This document shows positions 36,620 to 45,812 of a stretch of 64,000 bases of DNA, in pieces. The position numbers and the translations under genes are program-made. Position 1 is the first letter of the stretch. The number at the start of each line of letters is the position of its first letter. The notes beneath the pieces were generated by a model. That model did no database searches, was not told the DNA's origin, and saw only the letters and a program-made list of their open reading frames with translations. Origin of the DNA: Alteromonas sp. 1_MG-2023 (GTDB lineage: Bacteria > Pseudomonadota > Gammaproteobacteria > Enterobacterales > Alteromonadaceae); NCBI RefSeq assembly GCF_030547075.1, contig NZ_JAUOQH010000005.1:124001-188000 (forward strand), written 5' to 3'.

Positions 36620-38552
36620 TGCTTCAAATTCCCCAGAATCCACATCAAAGCGTGATCGATTTATCACGGTAGGAGAGCACATGCGTTTACTCATAATGGC
36701 AATTTTAGTGCTTCCGAGTACGGCATTAGCCGGTTGGAGCCTTTACGAAATTTTTCTTCCAAATGGCTTAACTAAGCTTGAAATGGCACAGCTAGGCTTG
36801 GGCTTAATGTTGTTCTCGTGGCTTTGTATGGCTTTTTGGACCGGCATTATTGGGTTTGTACTGCAACTGTTTAATATTGACCCATTAAGCTTGCGTAAAA
36901 AGCAAAGCAAGCCAGACGATGCGACAGCTTTAAAACAGCGCCATGTTGTTGTTATGCCCGTGTACAACGAAGATACCCGCAGAATTATGGTGGGCTTTGA
37001 AGCTTGCGTACGTGAATTAATGACGACTGAGCATGCCGATAACTTTGATTTTTATATGCTAAGTGACACCCGCGACCCACAAAAAGTAGACGATGAGCTT
37101 CGCGCGTGGCAACGCATGACTAAGCGTTTAGGTGGCTACGCATCGCAGGTCTTTTATCGTCGTCGTGAAAAGAACCTTCACCGTAAAGTCGGCAACCTAA
37201 AAGAATTCTGTGAACGCTGGGGCGCTAATTACGAGTCTATGATTGTGTTAGATGCCGACAGTATTATGACCGGCGAGCGCATGCTAGATTTAGCCCGTCG
37301 TATTGAACAAAACCCTGATACCGCTTTAGTACAAACTATTCCTATGCCAGTACGTCAAAACACCTTTTTTGGCCGTTTTGTACAGTTTGCTGCGCACCTT
37401 TACAGCCCTATGCTGGCAACCGGTTTATCTTTTTGGCAAACCGATAGTGCCAACTATTGGGGTCACAATGCCATCATTCGTATTGCACCGTTTATGCAGC
37501 ACTGTGGCTTGCCTAAATTAGAAGGTAGTGCGCCTTTTGGTGGTGAAATTTTAAGTCACGATTTTGTTGAAGCAGCATTACTACGTCGTGCAGGCTGGCA
37601 AGCCTATTTGCTTACCGATACTACGGGTAGCTACGAAGAAGTACCAAGTAACATAGTCGACTACGCAATCCGTGATCGTCGTTGGGTTCAAGGTAACATT
37701 CAACATTTAGGTTTGTTGAAGGTTAAAGGTCTGAAAGCTGCGAATCGCCTTCACTTCTTATTTGGTGCGTTTGCCTATATTTCATCGCTGATACTGTTTT
37801 GTATGCTAGCGCTAGGTACTGCTGATGCACTCATCCGTGCTACGTCAGTTCCAGACTTCTTTACTTCTGAATATCAGTTGTTCCCAAGCTGGCAGGTGGC
37901 CCGCCAAGATATGATGATGGTGACAATGTGGGGCACAGCGGCATTACTCTTTTTACCCAAAGTACTCGGTATAGTGTTGGCACTGATTAAACGTAGAGAA
38001 GAGTTTGGTGGCGCCTTGTCGTTACTGAAAAGTTCTGCATTAGAAATTTTCATGGCCATTCTTATTGCGCCGTTAATGATGTTTTATCATAGCTTCTTTG
38101 TGATCAGTGTTTTTGTTGGTCATTCTGTTAAATGGGAAGCACAGGAACGTGAAGGCAAAAAAGTACCTTGGAGTGTGGCCTTTAAGCATACTCAACTTAT
38201 GAGCTGTTTAGCCGTAATTTGGGGTGTAACTACGTTTTACTACACACCATCGTTATTCATGTGGTTGCTACCTGTGTTGATTGGCATGGTACTAGCTGCA
38301 CCCGTTATCCGCATTACCAGTAGTGACAACTTAGGCATACAAATGCGTAAATGGGGTGTGTTTGTTATCGACCAAGAAGTGAATGAGTGTAAAGCGCTTA
38401 AGCGTTTACGTGTGGCAATGAGCTACTTTGCGCTGTCTCAATATCAAATAGAAGAGCCTGCACTACCTGAAAGCTTATGGGTAACCATGCCTGAGCAAGT
38501 GTTAAGTGAGAAACCGCTGCCTATGCGCCCTGTGTTAGTCAATAACGCGTAG
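36600..38552 (+). CDS. opgH: glucan biosynthesis glucosyltransferase H
   Basis: Inner-membrane GT2 glucosyltransferase that polymerises UDP-glucose into the glucan backbone and exports it. Several helices flank a cytoplasmic catalytic domain with MPVYNEDTRR, FYMLSDTRDP, MIVLDADSIMTG (about 217), LSHDFVEAALLRRAGW and the product-binding RDRRWVQGN motif. ATG 36600 is preferred over GTG 36585 because GTGAGG is then spaced as a ribosome site. It overlaps opgG by 20 nt. In E. coli OpgH also links nutrient status to cell size. Confidence 0.95.
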   Translation: MFTNQSNASNSPESTSKRDRFITVGEHMRLLIMAILVLPSTALAGWSLYEIFLPNGLTKLEMAQLGLGLMLFSWLCMAFWTGIIGFVLQLFNIDPLSLRKKQSKPDDATALKQRHVVVMPVYNEDTRRIMVGFEACVRELMTTEHADNFDFYMLSDTRDPQKVDDELRAWQRMTKRLGGYASQVFYRRREKNLHRKVGNLKEFCERWGANYESMIVLDADSIMTGERMLDLARRIEQNPDTALVQTIPMPVRQNTFFGRFVQFAAHLYSPMLATGLSFWQTDSANYWGHNAIIRIAPFMQHCGLPKLEGSAPFGGEILSHDFVEAALLRRAGWQAYLLTDTTGSYEEVPSNIVDYAIRDRRWVQGNIQHLGLLKVKGLKAANRLHFLFGAFAYISSLILFCMLALGTADALIRATSVPDFFTSEYQLFPSWQVARQDMMMVTMWGTAALLFLPKVLGIVLALIKRREEFGGALSLLKSSALEIFMAILIAPLMMFYHSFFVISVFVGHSVKWEAQEREGKKVPWSVAFKHTQLMSCLAVIWGVTTFYYTPSLFMWLLPVLIGMVLAAPVIRITSSDNLGIQMRKWGVFVIDQEVNECKALKRLRVAMSYFALSQYQIEEPALPESLWVTMPEQVLSEKPLPMRPVLVNNA

Positions 38553-38610
38553 CTATGCTCTTGTAGATAGTGCGTAGCTAGTACATGATTTGCGTACATA
38601 CCGCGTAAAT
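38547..38610 (+). repeat. dispersed GCGTA repeats at the opgH stop
   Basis: GCGTAGCTA occurs at 38547-38555 (spanning the TAG stop) and 38572-38580, followed by GCGTACATA at 38592 and GCGTAAAT at 38603. The spacing is uneven, so this is a degenerate cluster, not a clean tandem array. Confidence 0.35.
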
Positions 38611-38668
38611 TCCATGTACGAAGAACGCTAGAGTGAGGTAAGTTTTATCCCACTCTAGCAATATAAAC

Positions 38669-38709
38669 AAAAAAGCCGGGTCGCTTCAATTTGAAGCCCC
38701 GGCTTTTTT
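38669..38709. terminator. bidirectional terminator between opgH and the YceI gene
   Basis: A strong stem pairs AAAAAGCCGGG with CCCGGCTTTTT and contains an inner palindrome GCTTCAATTTGAAGC. A-tract and T-tract flank it, so it can end transcripts from both convergent genes. Confidence 0.85.
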
Positions 38710-38755
38710 AGTTGGGCACGTTCATCGCTGCCCCAGTTTTCGTTATAACTTTCGC

Positions 38756-39340
38756 TTACTGGGTGAAAGTTACTGAAAAAGAAACAGGTACAGTGGTGGT
38801 GATGCTGTTAAGCCCTGCAATTTTTTGCAACGCTTCAATACCTGCCTTTAATCCAAAGGATTCTGCTTTAATTAGCGTTGGCGCGGTTGTTGAAACCGTT
38901 AGGGTGTCTGCGTCTACTTTGCTTGCCACGACTGAGAAGCTAGTAGGTACAGCCATACCATGCAGCGTTAAAATGCCGTCAACTTTACCGCTAGCCACTT
39001 CACCCTCTGCTAAATTTAGCATTGATTCAGGCAAGGTAGCGTCGAAGGTAGCGTCAGCAAATTCGCTCACATTGAATAGCATTTCTTGCATTCGTGTATT
39101 GCGAATATCAATGGAAGTATTTACCGAAGCTAAGTTAACCGTCACACGCAATTTTCCAGCAGTAGATAAACTGCCGTCAAAGTTGTCGAATTTGTGAACT
39201 TCGGTAACTTGTGAATTCTTGGTAGAAAGGAAATGCAAAGAACTGGTGTCGCCATCTATGCTCCAGTCAGCAAGTGCAGGAAACGCAAGACCGCATGCGA
39301 GTAAGGCTGTTGTTACCTTACGAATACGTGTCGTCACCAT
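38756..39340 (-). CDS. YceI family periplasmic protein
   Basis: A 194-aa lipocalin-like protein that in this family binds isoprenoid lipids. The signal peptide ends LAFPALA, followed by DWSIDGDTSSLHFLSTKN, the usual first strands, and later VSEFADATFDATLP and GKVDGILTLHGM. The C-terminus VPVSFSVTFTQ is a normal barrel end. AGGAG is present upstream of ATG 39340. The in vivo ligand and role are not known. Confidence 0.9.
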   Translation of the reverse strand: MVTTRIRKVTTALLACGLAFPALADWSIDGDTSSLHFLSTKNSQVTEVHKFDNFDGSLSTAGKLRVTVNLASVNTSIDIRNTRMQEMLFNVSEFADATFDATLPESMLNLAEGEVASGKVDGILTLHGMAVPTSFSVVASKVDADTLTVSTTAPTLIKAESFGLKAGIEALQKIAGLNSITTTVPVSFSVTFTQ

Positions 39341-39416
39341 AATATTACTCCTTTAAAAAATAATAATGTCCACTCGAGACTTCTCGAAGATGGCATAGAC
39401 CAAATAACCTAACGTA

Positions 39417-40265
39417 TTAATTACGATGAGGGTTTACAAAGTCATTATACTGGACAACATCTTTCCATGGCACTCTTTGATCGCCCATTACCACAAAATC
39501 TGGGTTCTCTAGCGAATGACGCTGGTTATACGTGAGTGGTTCAAAGTTAGCCGCTACAATACTACCGCCCGCTTCAGAAACAATGCACTGAGATGCGCCT
39601 GTGTCCCACTCACCGGTTACGCCAATTCGCATAAATACATCCGCTTTACCTTCCGCAATAAAACAGGCTTTAAGCGAACAACTACCTAATGGCAGAGTTT
39701 GGTAAACCCGTTTAGCGCACATGCGACCTAATACCTTTTCACGGCTTTGCCTGCGGCTAATGGCAATCATGACCACGCTATTTTTAGGGTCGTCGAGTTT
39801 ACGTACGGCAATTTTCTCTTCGCCGTCGGGGGATGATTTAAATGCCCCTTTGCCTTTTTCAGCAAAATATAACGACTGCCCTGGTGGCCAGAAAATAACC
39901 CCAATTTTAGGCTGATTATTTTCAATAAGGGCGATGTTCACCGCAAAGTCGCCGCTTCTGGCAATAAATTCTTGCGTACCGTCGATAGGGTCGATAAGCC
40001 AGTAACGTGGCCAATCCTTTCGCTCTTCTAAACTGGCATGCTTGTTTTCTTCAGACAGGATAGGAATGTCGGGAGTAGCAGCGCTCAAGCGTTGGGTGAT
40101 AATATCGTTAGCAAGGTAGTCGGCGCTGGTAACCGGAGAATCATCTTCTTTCTGGTAAGCGTCAAAATCGCCTTTATCATACACTTTAAGCACAGCTTCA
40201 CCGGCTTCAACGGCGACAGTTTTTGCGAGCTCTAATAGTTCGCTGTGGGGGTGTTCATCGGGCAT
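39417..40265 (-). CDS. cysQ: 3'(2'),5'-bisphosphate nucleotidase CysQ
   Basis: Mg2+-dependent phosphatase that hydrolyses 3'-phosphoadenosine 5'-phosphate, a by-product of sulfate assimilation. The inositol-monophosphatase fold motifs are clear: PILSEENKH, the DPIDGTQEFIARSGDFAVNI metal site, and EWDTGASQCIVSEAGGSI. 282 aa is slightly longer than E. coli CysQ (246 aa), with an extra C-terminal segment. It lies 3 nt downstream of nudE; the cysQ-nudE pair is conserved in several marine gammaproteobacteria. Confidence 0.93.
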   Translation of the reverse strand: MPDEHPHSELLELAKTVAVEAGEAVLKVYDKGDFDAYQKEDDSPVTSADYLANDIITQRLSAATPDIPILSEENKHASLEERKDWPRYWLIDPIDGTQEFIARSGDFAVNIALIENNQPKIGVIFWPPGQSLYFAEKGKGAFKSSPDGEEKIAVRKLDDPKNSVVMIAISRRQSREKVLGRMCAKRVYQTLPLGSCSLKACFIAEGKADVFMRIGVTGEWDTGASQCIVSEAGGSIVAANFEPLTYNQRHSLENPDFVVMGDQRVPWKDVVQYNDFVNPHRN

Positions 40266-40268
40266 AAT

Positions 40269-40832
40269 CTATTGGTCCTTCAACCATTTTTGAGCAAGTA
40301 ACAGCGCAGCAATACAACGGGCTTCAATAAAATCTTCGCGAGCCAGCAAGGCATCTGCTTCAGCAAGTGGCCAATGAATTACTTCTAATGGCTCTGGTTC
40401 ATCACCCTCTAATTGTTTAGGGTATAAATCTCTTGCTACTACAATGGTCATGTTGGCATTAAAAAAGGTAGGTGCCATGCTAACTTTGTGTAGTTCAAAG
40501 AGGTCATTCGCACCATAACCGGCTTCTTCTTTTAATTCTCTATCGGCGGCTTCAAGGGCGGTTTCACCCGGGTCGATAAGTCCTTTTGGAAAGCCAAGTT
40601 GATAGGAGTGAGTCCCTGCGGCATATTCACGAATAAGTACCATGGTCTCATCATCAATCATGGGAACAATCATGACAGCGCCACGATTGCCTCCAGCCAT
40701 CCGTTCGAATTCTCGCGTTGCACCATTAGAAAACTCTAAGTCTAGGCGCTCTACTCGAAAAAGCTTACTTTGGGCAACAATTTCCCGATGGTGAATTTGC
40801 GGTAACGGCTTGTTCGGGTCAATTTTTCGCAT
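40269..40832 (-). CDS. nudE: ADP compounds hydrolase NudE (Nudix)
   Basis: Hydrolyses ADP-ribose, NADH and Ap3A-type substrates. The Nudix box is complete: GLIDPGETALEAADRELKEE followed by AG (GX5EX7REUXEEXG). The N-terminal SKLFRVERLDLEFSNGATRE matches the NudE branch. 187 aa is the family length. It is first of the nudE-cysQ operon and divergent from yrfG, its neighbour in E. coli. Confidence 0.93.
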   Translation of the reverse strand: MRKIDPNKPLPQIHHREIVAQSKLFRVERLDLEFSNGATREFERMAGGNRGAVMIVPMIDDETMVLIREYAAGTHSYQLGFPKGLIDPGETALEAADRELKEEAGYGANDLFELHKVSMAPTFFNANMTIVVARDLYPKQLEGDEPEPLEVIHWPLAEADALLAREDFIEARCIAALLLAQKWLKDQ

Positions 40833-40898
40833 GTCTCTCGCTACAACTTTGTTATCATACCTACTGTAACTAGCTTACTTCATTATAAGGAAAATCGC

Positions 40899-41594
40899 TT
40901 GCCCTTTCTGCCCTGGAATGAAATTGATACGGTGTTGTTAGATATGGACGGCACCCTACTAGATTTACACTACGACAACCGATTTTGGCTTGACCATTTA
41001 CCTACGCGTTTGGCTGAAATTAAAGGTATTCCCGAACAAGAATGTCGCGACATGATGGCCTCGCATTATGAGAAAGTGCATGGCCAAATTCAGTGGTATT
41101 GCCTAGATTATTGGGCAGAAACACTGGATATCGATATTATGCCGATAAAGCGTGAATTGGCGCACTTAATTGAAATTCGCCCTGATACCGTTCCTTTTTT
41201 AGAGGCCTTGCATCAGTCTGGTCGTCAGGTAGTATTAGTGACCAATGCGCACCCAGGTAGCTTGTCGTTAAAAATAGAGCGCACGCAGTTAGATGCACAT
41301 ATTGATAACTTAATTTCCACCCATGAGTTTGGTGTTACCAAAGAGTCGCAGCTACTGTGGCAGAAGCTGCATGCTCGTTTAAATTTCAATCCGGCGCGAA
41401 CCTTATTTGTTGATGACACCATTCGGATTTTAGATGCGGCGAAAGAGTTCGGCATACAACATCTTCTTGCGGTTGATAATCCTGATCACACGTTACCGAA
41501 CCGCAATATTAAAGAATTCCCTGCTGTGACCGACTACCGGCTAATGCTAGATGATATTTTGGCTAACCCTGTTAGAGGCAACCATGCTGAGTAA
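40899..41594 (+). CDS. yrfG: GMP/IMP nucleotidase YrfG (HAD family)
   Basis: A 231-aa HAD phosphatase with purine 5'-nucleotidase activity in E. coli. Motif I is VLLDMDGTLLDLHYDN, motif II is VVLVTNAHPGSL, and motif III/IV is LFVDDTIRILDAA. The start is TTG: TAAGGA lies 8 nt upstream and the protein begins PFLPWNEIDTVLLDMDG, so no upstream ATG is needed. It is divergent from nudE (66 nt) and overlaps yjjX. Confidence 0.93.
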   Translation: MPFLPWNEIDTVLLDMDGTLLDLHYDNRFWLDHLPTRLAEIKGIPEQECRDMMASHYEKVHGQIQWYCLDYWAETLDIDIMPIKRELAHLIEIRPDTVPFLEALHQSGRQVVLVTNAHPGSLSLKIERTQLDAHIDNLISTHEFGVTKESQLLWQKLHARLNFNPARTLFVDDTIRILDAAKEFGIQHLLAVDNPDHTLPNRNIKEFPAVTDYRLMLDDILANPVRGNHAE

Positions 41595-42126
41595 ATTATT
41601 TGTAGGGTCTAAAAACCCCGTCAAAGTAAATGCTGCCCTCATTACGTTATCGATTACCTTAGAGCAGGACTTTGATGTTTATGAGGTTGGCGTACCCAGC
41701 GGTGTTTCTGAGCAGCCTATGAGCGAAGAAGAAACACGTTTAGGTGCAGTAAACCGCGTAAAAGCGCTTATTGATATACATGAGGATGAAACAAACGACG
41801 CTTGGTATGTGGCTATAGAAGGTGGCGTAGACGTATTCGAAGATGGCCCTGCAACCTTTGCTTATGTGGTTATCTCTAACGGGGGGCGCATGTCTATAGG
41901 TCGAAGTGCCAACTTGCCGTTACCGGTTAGTGTATATCAAGCGTTGCAGCGGGGCGAAGAGTTAGGCCCTGTCATGGATAAGTTGTTCAATACCACCAAC
42001 GTGAAGCAAAAAGGGGGAGCGATTGGCTTGCTTACCCTTAATCATGCTTCTAGACAAAGTGTTTATGAAGTTGCTCTTACACTCGCCATGGCAAAGTTTC
42101 ATTTCCCCGATTTATACACCGATTGA
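41584..42126 (+). CDS. yjjX: inosine/xanthosine triphosphatase YjjX
   Basis: House-cleaning enzyme that hydrolyses ITP and XTP. VGSKNPVKVNA at the N-terminus, VPSGVSEQPMSEEETRLGA in the middle and AIEGGVDVFEDG are family motifs. ATG 41584 (180 aa) has AGAGG 5 nt upstream and overlaps the yrfG end by 11 nt, so expression is coupled. Both proteins act on purine nucleotides. Confidence 0.92.
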   Translation: MLSKLFVGSKNPVKVNAALITLSITLEQDFDVYEVGVPSGVSEQPMSEEETRLGAVNRVKALIDIHEDETNDAWYVAIEGGVDVFEDGPATFAYVVISNGGRMSIGRSANLPLPVSVYQALQRGEELGPVMDKLFNTTNVKQKGGAIGLLTLNHASRQSVYEVALTLAMAKFHFPDLYTD

Positions 42127-42381
42127 TAGGACAAAATAACACTGCTACTTGCCTTAAAATGACAACGTAAATAGCAGTGTTTGACTTCAAAATACTCTGT
42201 AAGCCCTACCGAAATGACGGCGAATTTCCGTAATAATTTCTTATCGGGCTTTTATTGAAATTCGCTCACAATGTTTATTCTTTAGTCTATGTTGTTGATA
42301 TCTGGCTGGAAAAATAAGGCTGGCTGATCTGGCGTTGTAGTTGCACTACTTACCATCACAAACGGATTAAGGAGTGTGACA

Positions 42382-43770
42382 ATGAGCGAGACGATTAACA
42401 CGTACAACCCCGCAACTGGTGAGAAACTAGATCATTATCATTTGATGTCAGCGGATGATGCAGAGCAAGCGGTAACCCGCTCTCAAGAAGCTTATTTAAA
42501 CTGGCGCAGAACGTCTTTCGAAGCCCGTGCCCAATTATTTAATAACCTTGCTGATTTAATGGAAGATCGTATCGACGATTTAACCAGCCTGATGACCCGA
42601 GAAATGGGTAAGGTAACTGAGCAAGGTAAGCAAGAAGTGCAACTGTGCGCAAATATCTGTAGATATACTGCAGAACATGGCGCAGAAATTCTTGAAGATG
42701 AACACCGAATCTTTGAAGGTGGCCGTGCCATCATTAGTTATCAACCTATCGGTGTGATTTTAGGTATTCAGCCTTGGAACTTCCCTCTTTATCAAGTTAT
42801 TCGCTACAGCGTTTCAAACATTATGGCTGGCAATACTACCGTACTAAAACACGCAAAAAATGTATTTGGAATGGCAGTCGCAATTCAGCAAATGTATGAA
42901 GACGCGGGATTCCCTAAAAATGTCTATCAATCTCTACTCATTGATGGCGGTACGGCAAGCGACTTAATTAAACATAAGCATGTTCGCGGTGTAACCTTTA
43001 CGGGTAGTGACGAAGTGGGTAAACAAGTTGCTAAAGAAGCAGCCAGTTTGTCGAAAAAGACAGTAATGGAACTAGGCAGTAACGATGCGTTTATTGTACT
43101 GGCTGATGCCGATATCGACCAAGCAGTTGAAACCTGCATTATGGGCCGAGTTATCAATAACGGCGAAACCTGTGTAGCAGCTAAACGCTTTGTGATTGTA
43201 GATAGCATTTATGACGAGTTTCGAGACAAGTTTGTAGCTCAGTGTAAAAAGCTTAAAGTGGGTGACCCATCAGACGAGAATACTGATCTTGGCCCTATGG
43301 CACGTGAAGATTTACGTGATGAATTGCATGACCAAGTTAAAGCGTCGCTTGATGCAGGTGCAACTTTATCGTTAGGCGGTGAAGTACCGGACAGTAGCGG
43401 TTATTTCTACCCTATTACGGTACTAGAAAATGTATCACCAGGTATGCCTGCGTACGACGATGAATTATTCGGCCCTGTAGCATCGCTTATTCGCGTTCGA
43501 GACGATAAAGAAGCGATGACAGTGGCTAATGACTCACGTTATGGCCTTGGTGGTGGTATCTTTAGTACGGATACCGATAACGCTATCGCCCTCGCTAAAA
43601 ATGAGTTCGATACTGGTATGGTTAATATTAATGGCTACTCACTAGCACAACCTAACCTGCCGTTTGGTGGTGTTAAGGACAGTGGTTATGGCCGAGAACA
43701 TGGTGGCTATGGTATGCGAGAGTTTGTAAATATTAAAACCATTATGATTGCAGAGCAGAGTAACAGCTAA
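42382..43770 (+). CDS. NAD(P)-dependent aldehyde dehydrogenase (succinate-semialdehyde type)
   Basis: A 462-aa aldehyde dehydrogenase. TYNPATGEKLDHY begins the fold; GVILGIQPWNFPLYQVIR, TFTGSDEVGKQVAKEA (cofactor loop), MELGSNDAFIVLADADID (catalytic Glu) and NNGETCVAAKRFVI (catalytic Cys) are all present. The sequence around the Glu resembles the YneI/Sad branch of succinate-semialdehyde dehydrogenases, but substrate is not fixed by this. ATG 42382 has AAGGAG 7 nt upstream. A 250-nt gap precedes it, so it likely has its own promoter. Confidence 0.9.
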   Translation: MSETINTYNPATGEKLDHYHLMSADDAEQAVTRSQEAYLNWRRTSFEARAQLFNNLADLMEDRIDDLTSLMTREMGKVTEQGKQEVQLCANICRYTAEHGAEILEDEHRIFEGGRAIISYQPIGVILGIQPWNFPLYQVIRYSVSNIMAGNTTVLKHAKNVFGMAVAIQQMYEDAGFPKNVYQSLLIDGGTASDLIKHKHVRGVTFTGSDEVGKQVAKEAASLSKKTVMELGSNDAFIVLADADIDQAVETCIMGRVINNGETCVAAKRFVIVDSIYDEFRDKFVAQCKKLKVGDPSDENTDLGPMAREDLRDELHDQVKASLDAGATLSLGGEVPDSSGYFYPITVLENVSPGMPAYDDELFGPVASLIRVRDDKEAMTVANDSRYGLGGGIFSTDTDNAIALAKNEFDTGMVNINGYSLAQPNLPFGGVKDSGYGREHGGYGMREFVNIKTIMIAEQSNS

Positions 43771-43788
43771 GCGCATTAGTGTGATGTT

Positions 43789-43821
43789 GTGCCACAGCCC
43801 AAGTTGTTTGGGTTGCGGCAC
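43789..43821 (+). terminator. hairpin 3' of the aldehyde dehydrogenase gene
   Basis: GTGCC/GGCAC and CCCAA/TTGGG pair in nested fashion around a short loop. There is no T-tract, so termination or mRNA-end protection is possible, but neither is shown. Confidence 0.4.
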
Positions 43822-43850
43822 TGCACAGCGCTGAATTAGGAGTAAGTAGT

Positions 43851-44876
43851 ATGCTAGTCACATCCAAAAAGTCTATTTCAGCCAGTGCCATTCGCACTAG
43901 ATTTATAGGTATTAAATCTATAAGTATCAGATCTATAGTTATTGGGTTGGGGTTATGTACCTCAGCCTTTTTTGTATCTGCTGAGCAGATACAAGATAAC
44001 GCAATCACATGCGAAGGTGTTTCATTACAGATTTTAGGCTCTGGTGGGCCAGAACTTGATGATGGCCGCACGTCAACGTCTTACCTTCTTTGGCAAGATG
44101 ATAAAGCGAAAGTGCTGGTGGATGTTGGAAGCGGTAGCAGTGTTCAGTTTGGCGAGTCGGGTGCTGATTTTGCTGACATAGATACTATTTTGCTATCTCA
44201 TTTACATACCGACCATGCAGCTGATTTACCCAGTTTTATTAAAGGCAGCTACTTTGGAAGTCGGGATACCAACTTAACGGTTTATGGTCCAAGCGGTAAT
44301 GATGTTATGCCAAGCACTCAAGCATATCTTGACGCGCTAATTGGTAAGGATGGGGCGTTTAAATATTTATCTTCTTATACGCAAGAAGGTGAAGATGACT
44401 ATCAAGTGACTGCGCATTCAATTGTAGATAACGCGTTCAGTACACAAGTTAATGATGCTATCAGTATTGAATCTATGTCTGTATATCACGGGCCTATTCC
44501 CGCACTGGCGTGGAAAGTGACCATTGATGAGTGTGTAGCGGTGTTCTCTGGTGACACCAATGATGCCGATGGCACCTTGGCTAGCTTTGCAAAGCTAGCT
44601 GATGTTTTAGTGCTTCACAATGCGATTGAGGATATGGAAAGGCATTCAGGTAGCGCAGCTACTAATTTGCATATGACACCGAAGCAGGTTATTCAAATAG
44701 CGAAAGATGCAGAGGCTAAACGAGTTGTGCTTTCACACATTATGAAGCGCAGTGAAGCTGGATTAGATGCGCTGACCGAAGCCATTGCGGTAATAGCTCC
44801 AGGTCGCGTATTCGCCGCGCAAGATTTGATGAATATTCCTTTAGTTAGCGACCTTCCTAATGAGGAAAGCCGTTAA
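43851..44876 (+). CDS. exported MBL-fold metallo-hydrolase
   Basis: A 341-aa protein with a long, basic, Ser/Ile-rich N-terminus and a hydrophobic segment (about 30-46, ending FFVSA) that looks like a signal peptide. The metallo-beta-lactamase domain has LLSHLHTDHAADL (HxHxDH), VFSGDTNDAD for the bridging Asp, and VVLSHIMKRSE with the distal His. The RNase Z/arylsulfatase-like branch is likely. The substrate is unknown. Its stop codon is part of a 13-bp tandem array. AGGAGTAAG lies before the ATG. Confidence 0.87.
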   Translation: MLVTSKKSISASAIRTRFIGIKSISIRSIVIGLGLCTSAFFVSAEQIQDNAITCEGVSLQILGSGGPELDDGRTSTSYLLWQDDKAKVLVDVGSGSSVQFGESGADFADIDTILLSHLHTDHAADLPSFIKGSYFGSRDTNLTVYGPSGNDVMPSTQAYLDALIGKDGAFKYLSSYTQEGEDDYQVTAHSIVDNAFSTQVNDAISIESMSVYHGPIPALAWKVTIDECVAVFSGDTNDADGTLASFAKLADVLVLHNAIEDMERHSGSAATNLHMTPKQVIQIAKDAEAKRVVLSHIMKRSEAGLDALTEAIAVIAPGRVFAAQDLMNIPLVSDLPNEESR

Positions 44877-44967
44877 ACTAAGCGGCTAACTAAAGCCGTT
44901 AATCAAAACCGTTAACCAAAGCTGCTAAGTAAAATCAGTAGGCAAAGCCGCTAAGTAAAGTCATCAA
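44864..44967 (+). repeat. 13-bp tandem repeat array, eight copies, supplying the MBL gene stop codon
   Basis: Eight contiguous 13-bp units with consensus near GTAAAGCCGNTAA run from 44864 to 44967: units begin at 44864, 44877, 44890, 44903, 44916, 44929, 44942 and 44955. The first unit encodes the last codons and TAA of the MBL gene. Because 13 is not a multiple of 3 and each unit carries TAA, stops occur in every frame. The array lies in the convergent gap before gspN. Confidence 0.88.
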
Positions 44968-45053
44968 CAGGTGGATTTATGTTTAACGAGCACGCTAAAG
45001 TCTAATGAATTTTTTAGTAGCGGTTCCGACCGCTTAGCGCTATCCCGTACCAT

Positions 45054-45812
45054 CTACTGTAATTTGATGGCAATGTAGCCTTTAGCATCAGGCTGACCGA
45101 AGAATTTAGACGCTTGATGCACCTCTTCTGGAAGGCTGTCATCAGGCTTAAATTTCCCATCCACTTTGAATTTTTTCATGTCTGGGCTAACTACGGCATC
45201 AATAGACAAGCCAAGCATGTTTGGCTCGCTTACCACAATACCAATATCGTCACCCACACAGCGAAGCTTGGCAGAATAGGTGCCAAAATCTATCGGACCT
45301 TGTGTGCCAGCTACCGACGCGTTTAGCCAATCACCTGTACCCTGTAATGCCTCACACTGTGGGCCAAAAGTGAGTTCATCAAGTCTAACTTTGAATCGTC
45401 CACTGGCGTTAACCGGCAAGGGCAAATTCACTTGTGCTAATACTCTGTCTACCGGCAGATACACCGAAAAATTGGTAGTTTCTACTTTTTCTAAGTTAAA
45501 CAAGCTGATTTTAAATGGGCCATCGAATGCAATATCGTTCGCATCGCGAATGTTCCCCGCATTTACATGCGCACTCACGTTTCCAATCAGCAACGCAAGG
45601 GGGCTAAGTTCCCAATTCACGTTGTTAATAGGTAGCCCGTTGAGCACTACCGATTGCGCCTTGCCCGACCATAGGGTGCCACTCACACCGCTAATAGAAA
45701 CATTTTTTGGCAAATCTACTCTGCCAATCACGTGGATAGCAGGCATATAAGCAATAGCGAAAATGAGAAAGGCAATAATGCCACCTACTAGCCAACCAAA
45801 CTTAGACTTCAT
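45054..45812 (-). CDS. gspN: type II secretion system protein N
   Basis: A 252-aa bitopic inner-membrane protein with one N-terminal helix (about 7-24) and a periplasmic beta-rich domain (LPKNVSISGVSGTLWSGKAQ and WELSPLALLIGNVSAHVNAG). GspN is an accessory component found in only some T2SS operons. It is the last gene of the operon, overlapping gspM by 4 nt (ATGA type). Confidence 0.92.
   Translation of the reverse strand: MKSKFGWLVGGIIAFLIFAIAYMPAIHVIGRVDLPKNVSISGVSGTLWSGKAQSVVLNGLPINNVNWELSPLALLIGNVSAHVNAGNIRDANDIAFDGPFKISLFNLEKVETTNFSVYLPVDRVLAQVNLPLPVNASGRFKVRLDELTFGPQCEALQGTGDWLNASVAGTQGPIDFGTYSAKLRCVGDDIGIVVSEPNMLGLSIDAVVSPDMKKFKVDGKFKPDDSLPEEVHQASKFFGQPDAKGYIAIKLQ

Noticed and set aside
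44864..44967. Possible CRISPR array from regularly spaced repeats
   Set aside because: The 13-bp units are contiguous with no unique spacers, units are far shorter than CRISPR repeats, and no cas gene is in the window. The same applies to the other tandem arrays.
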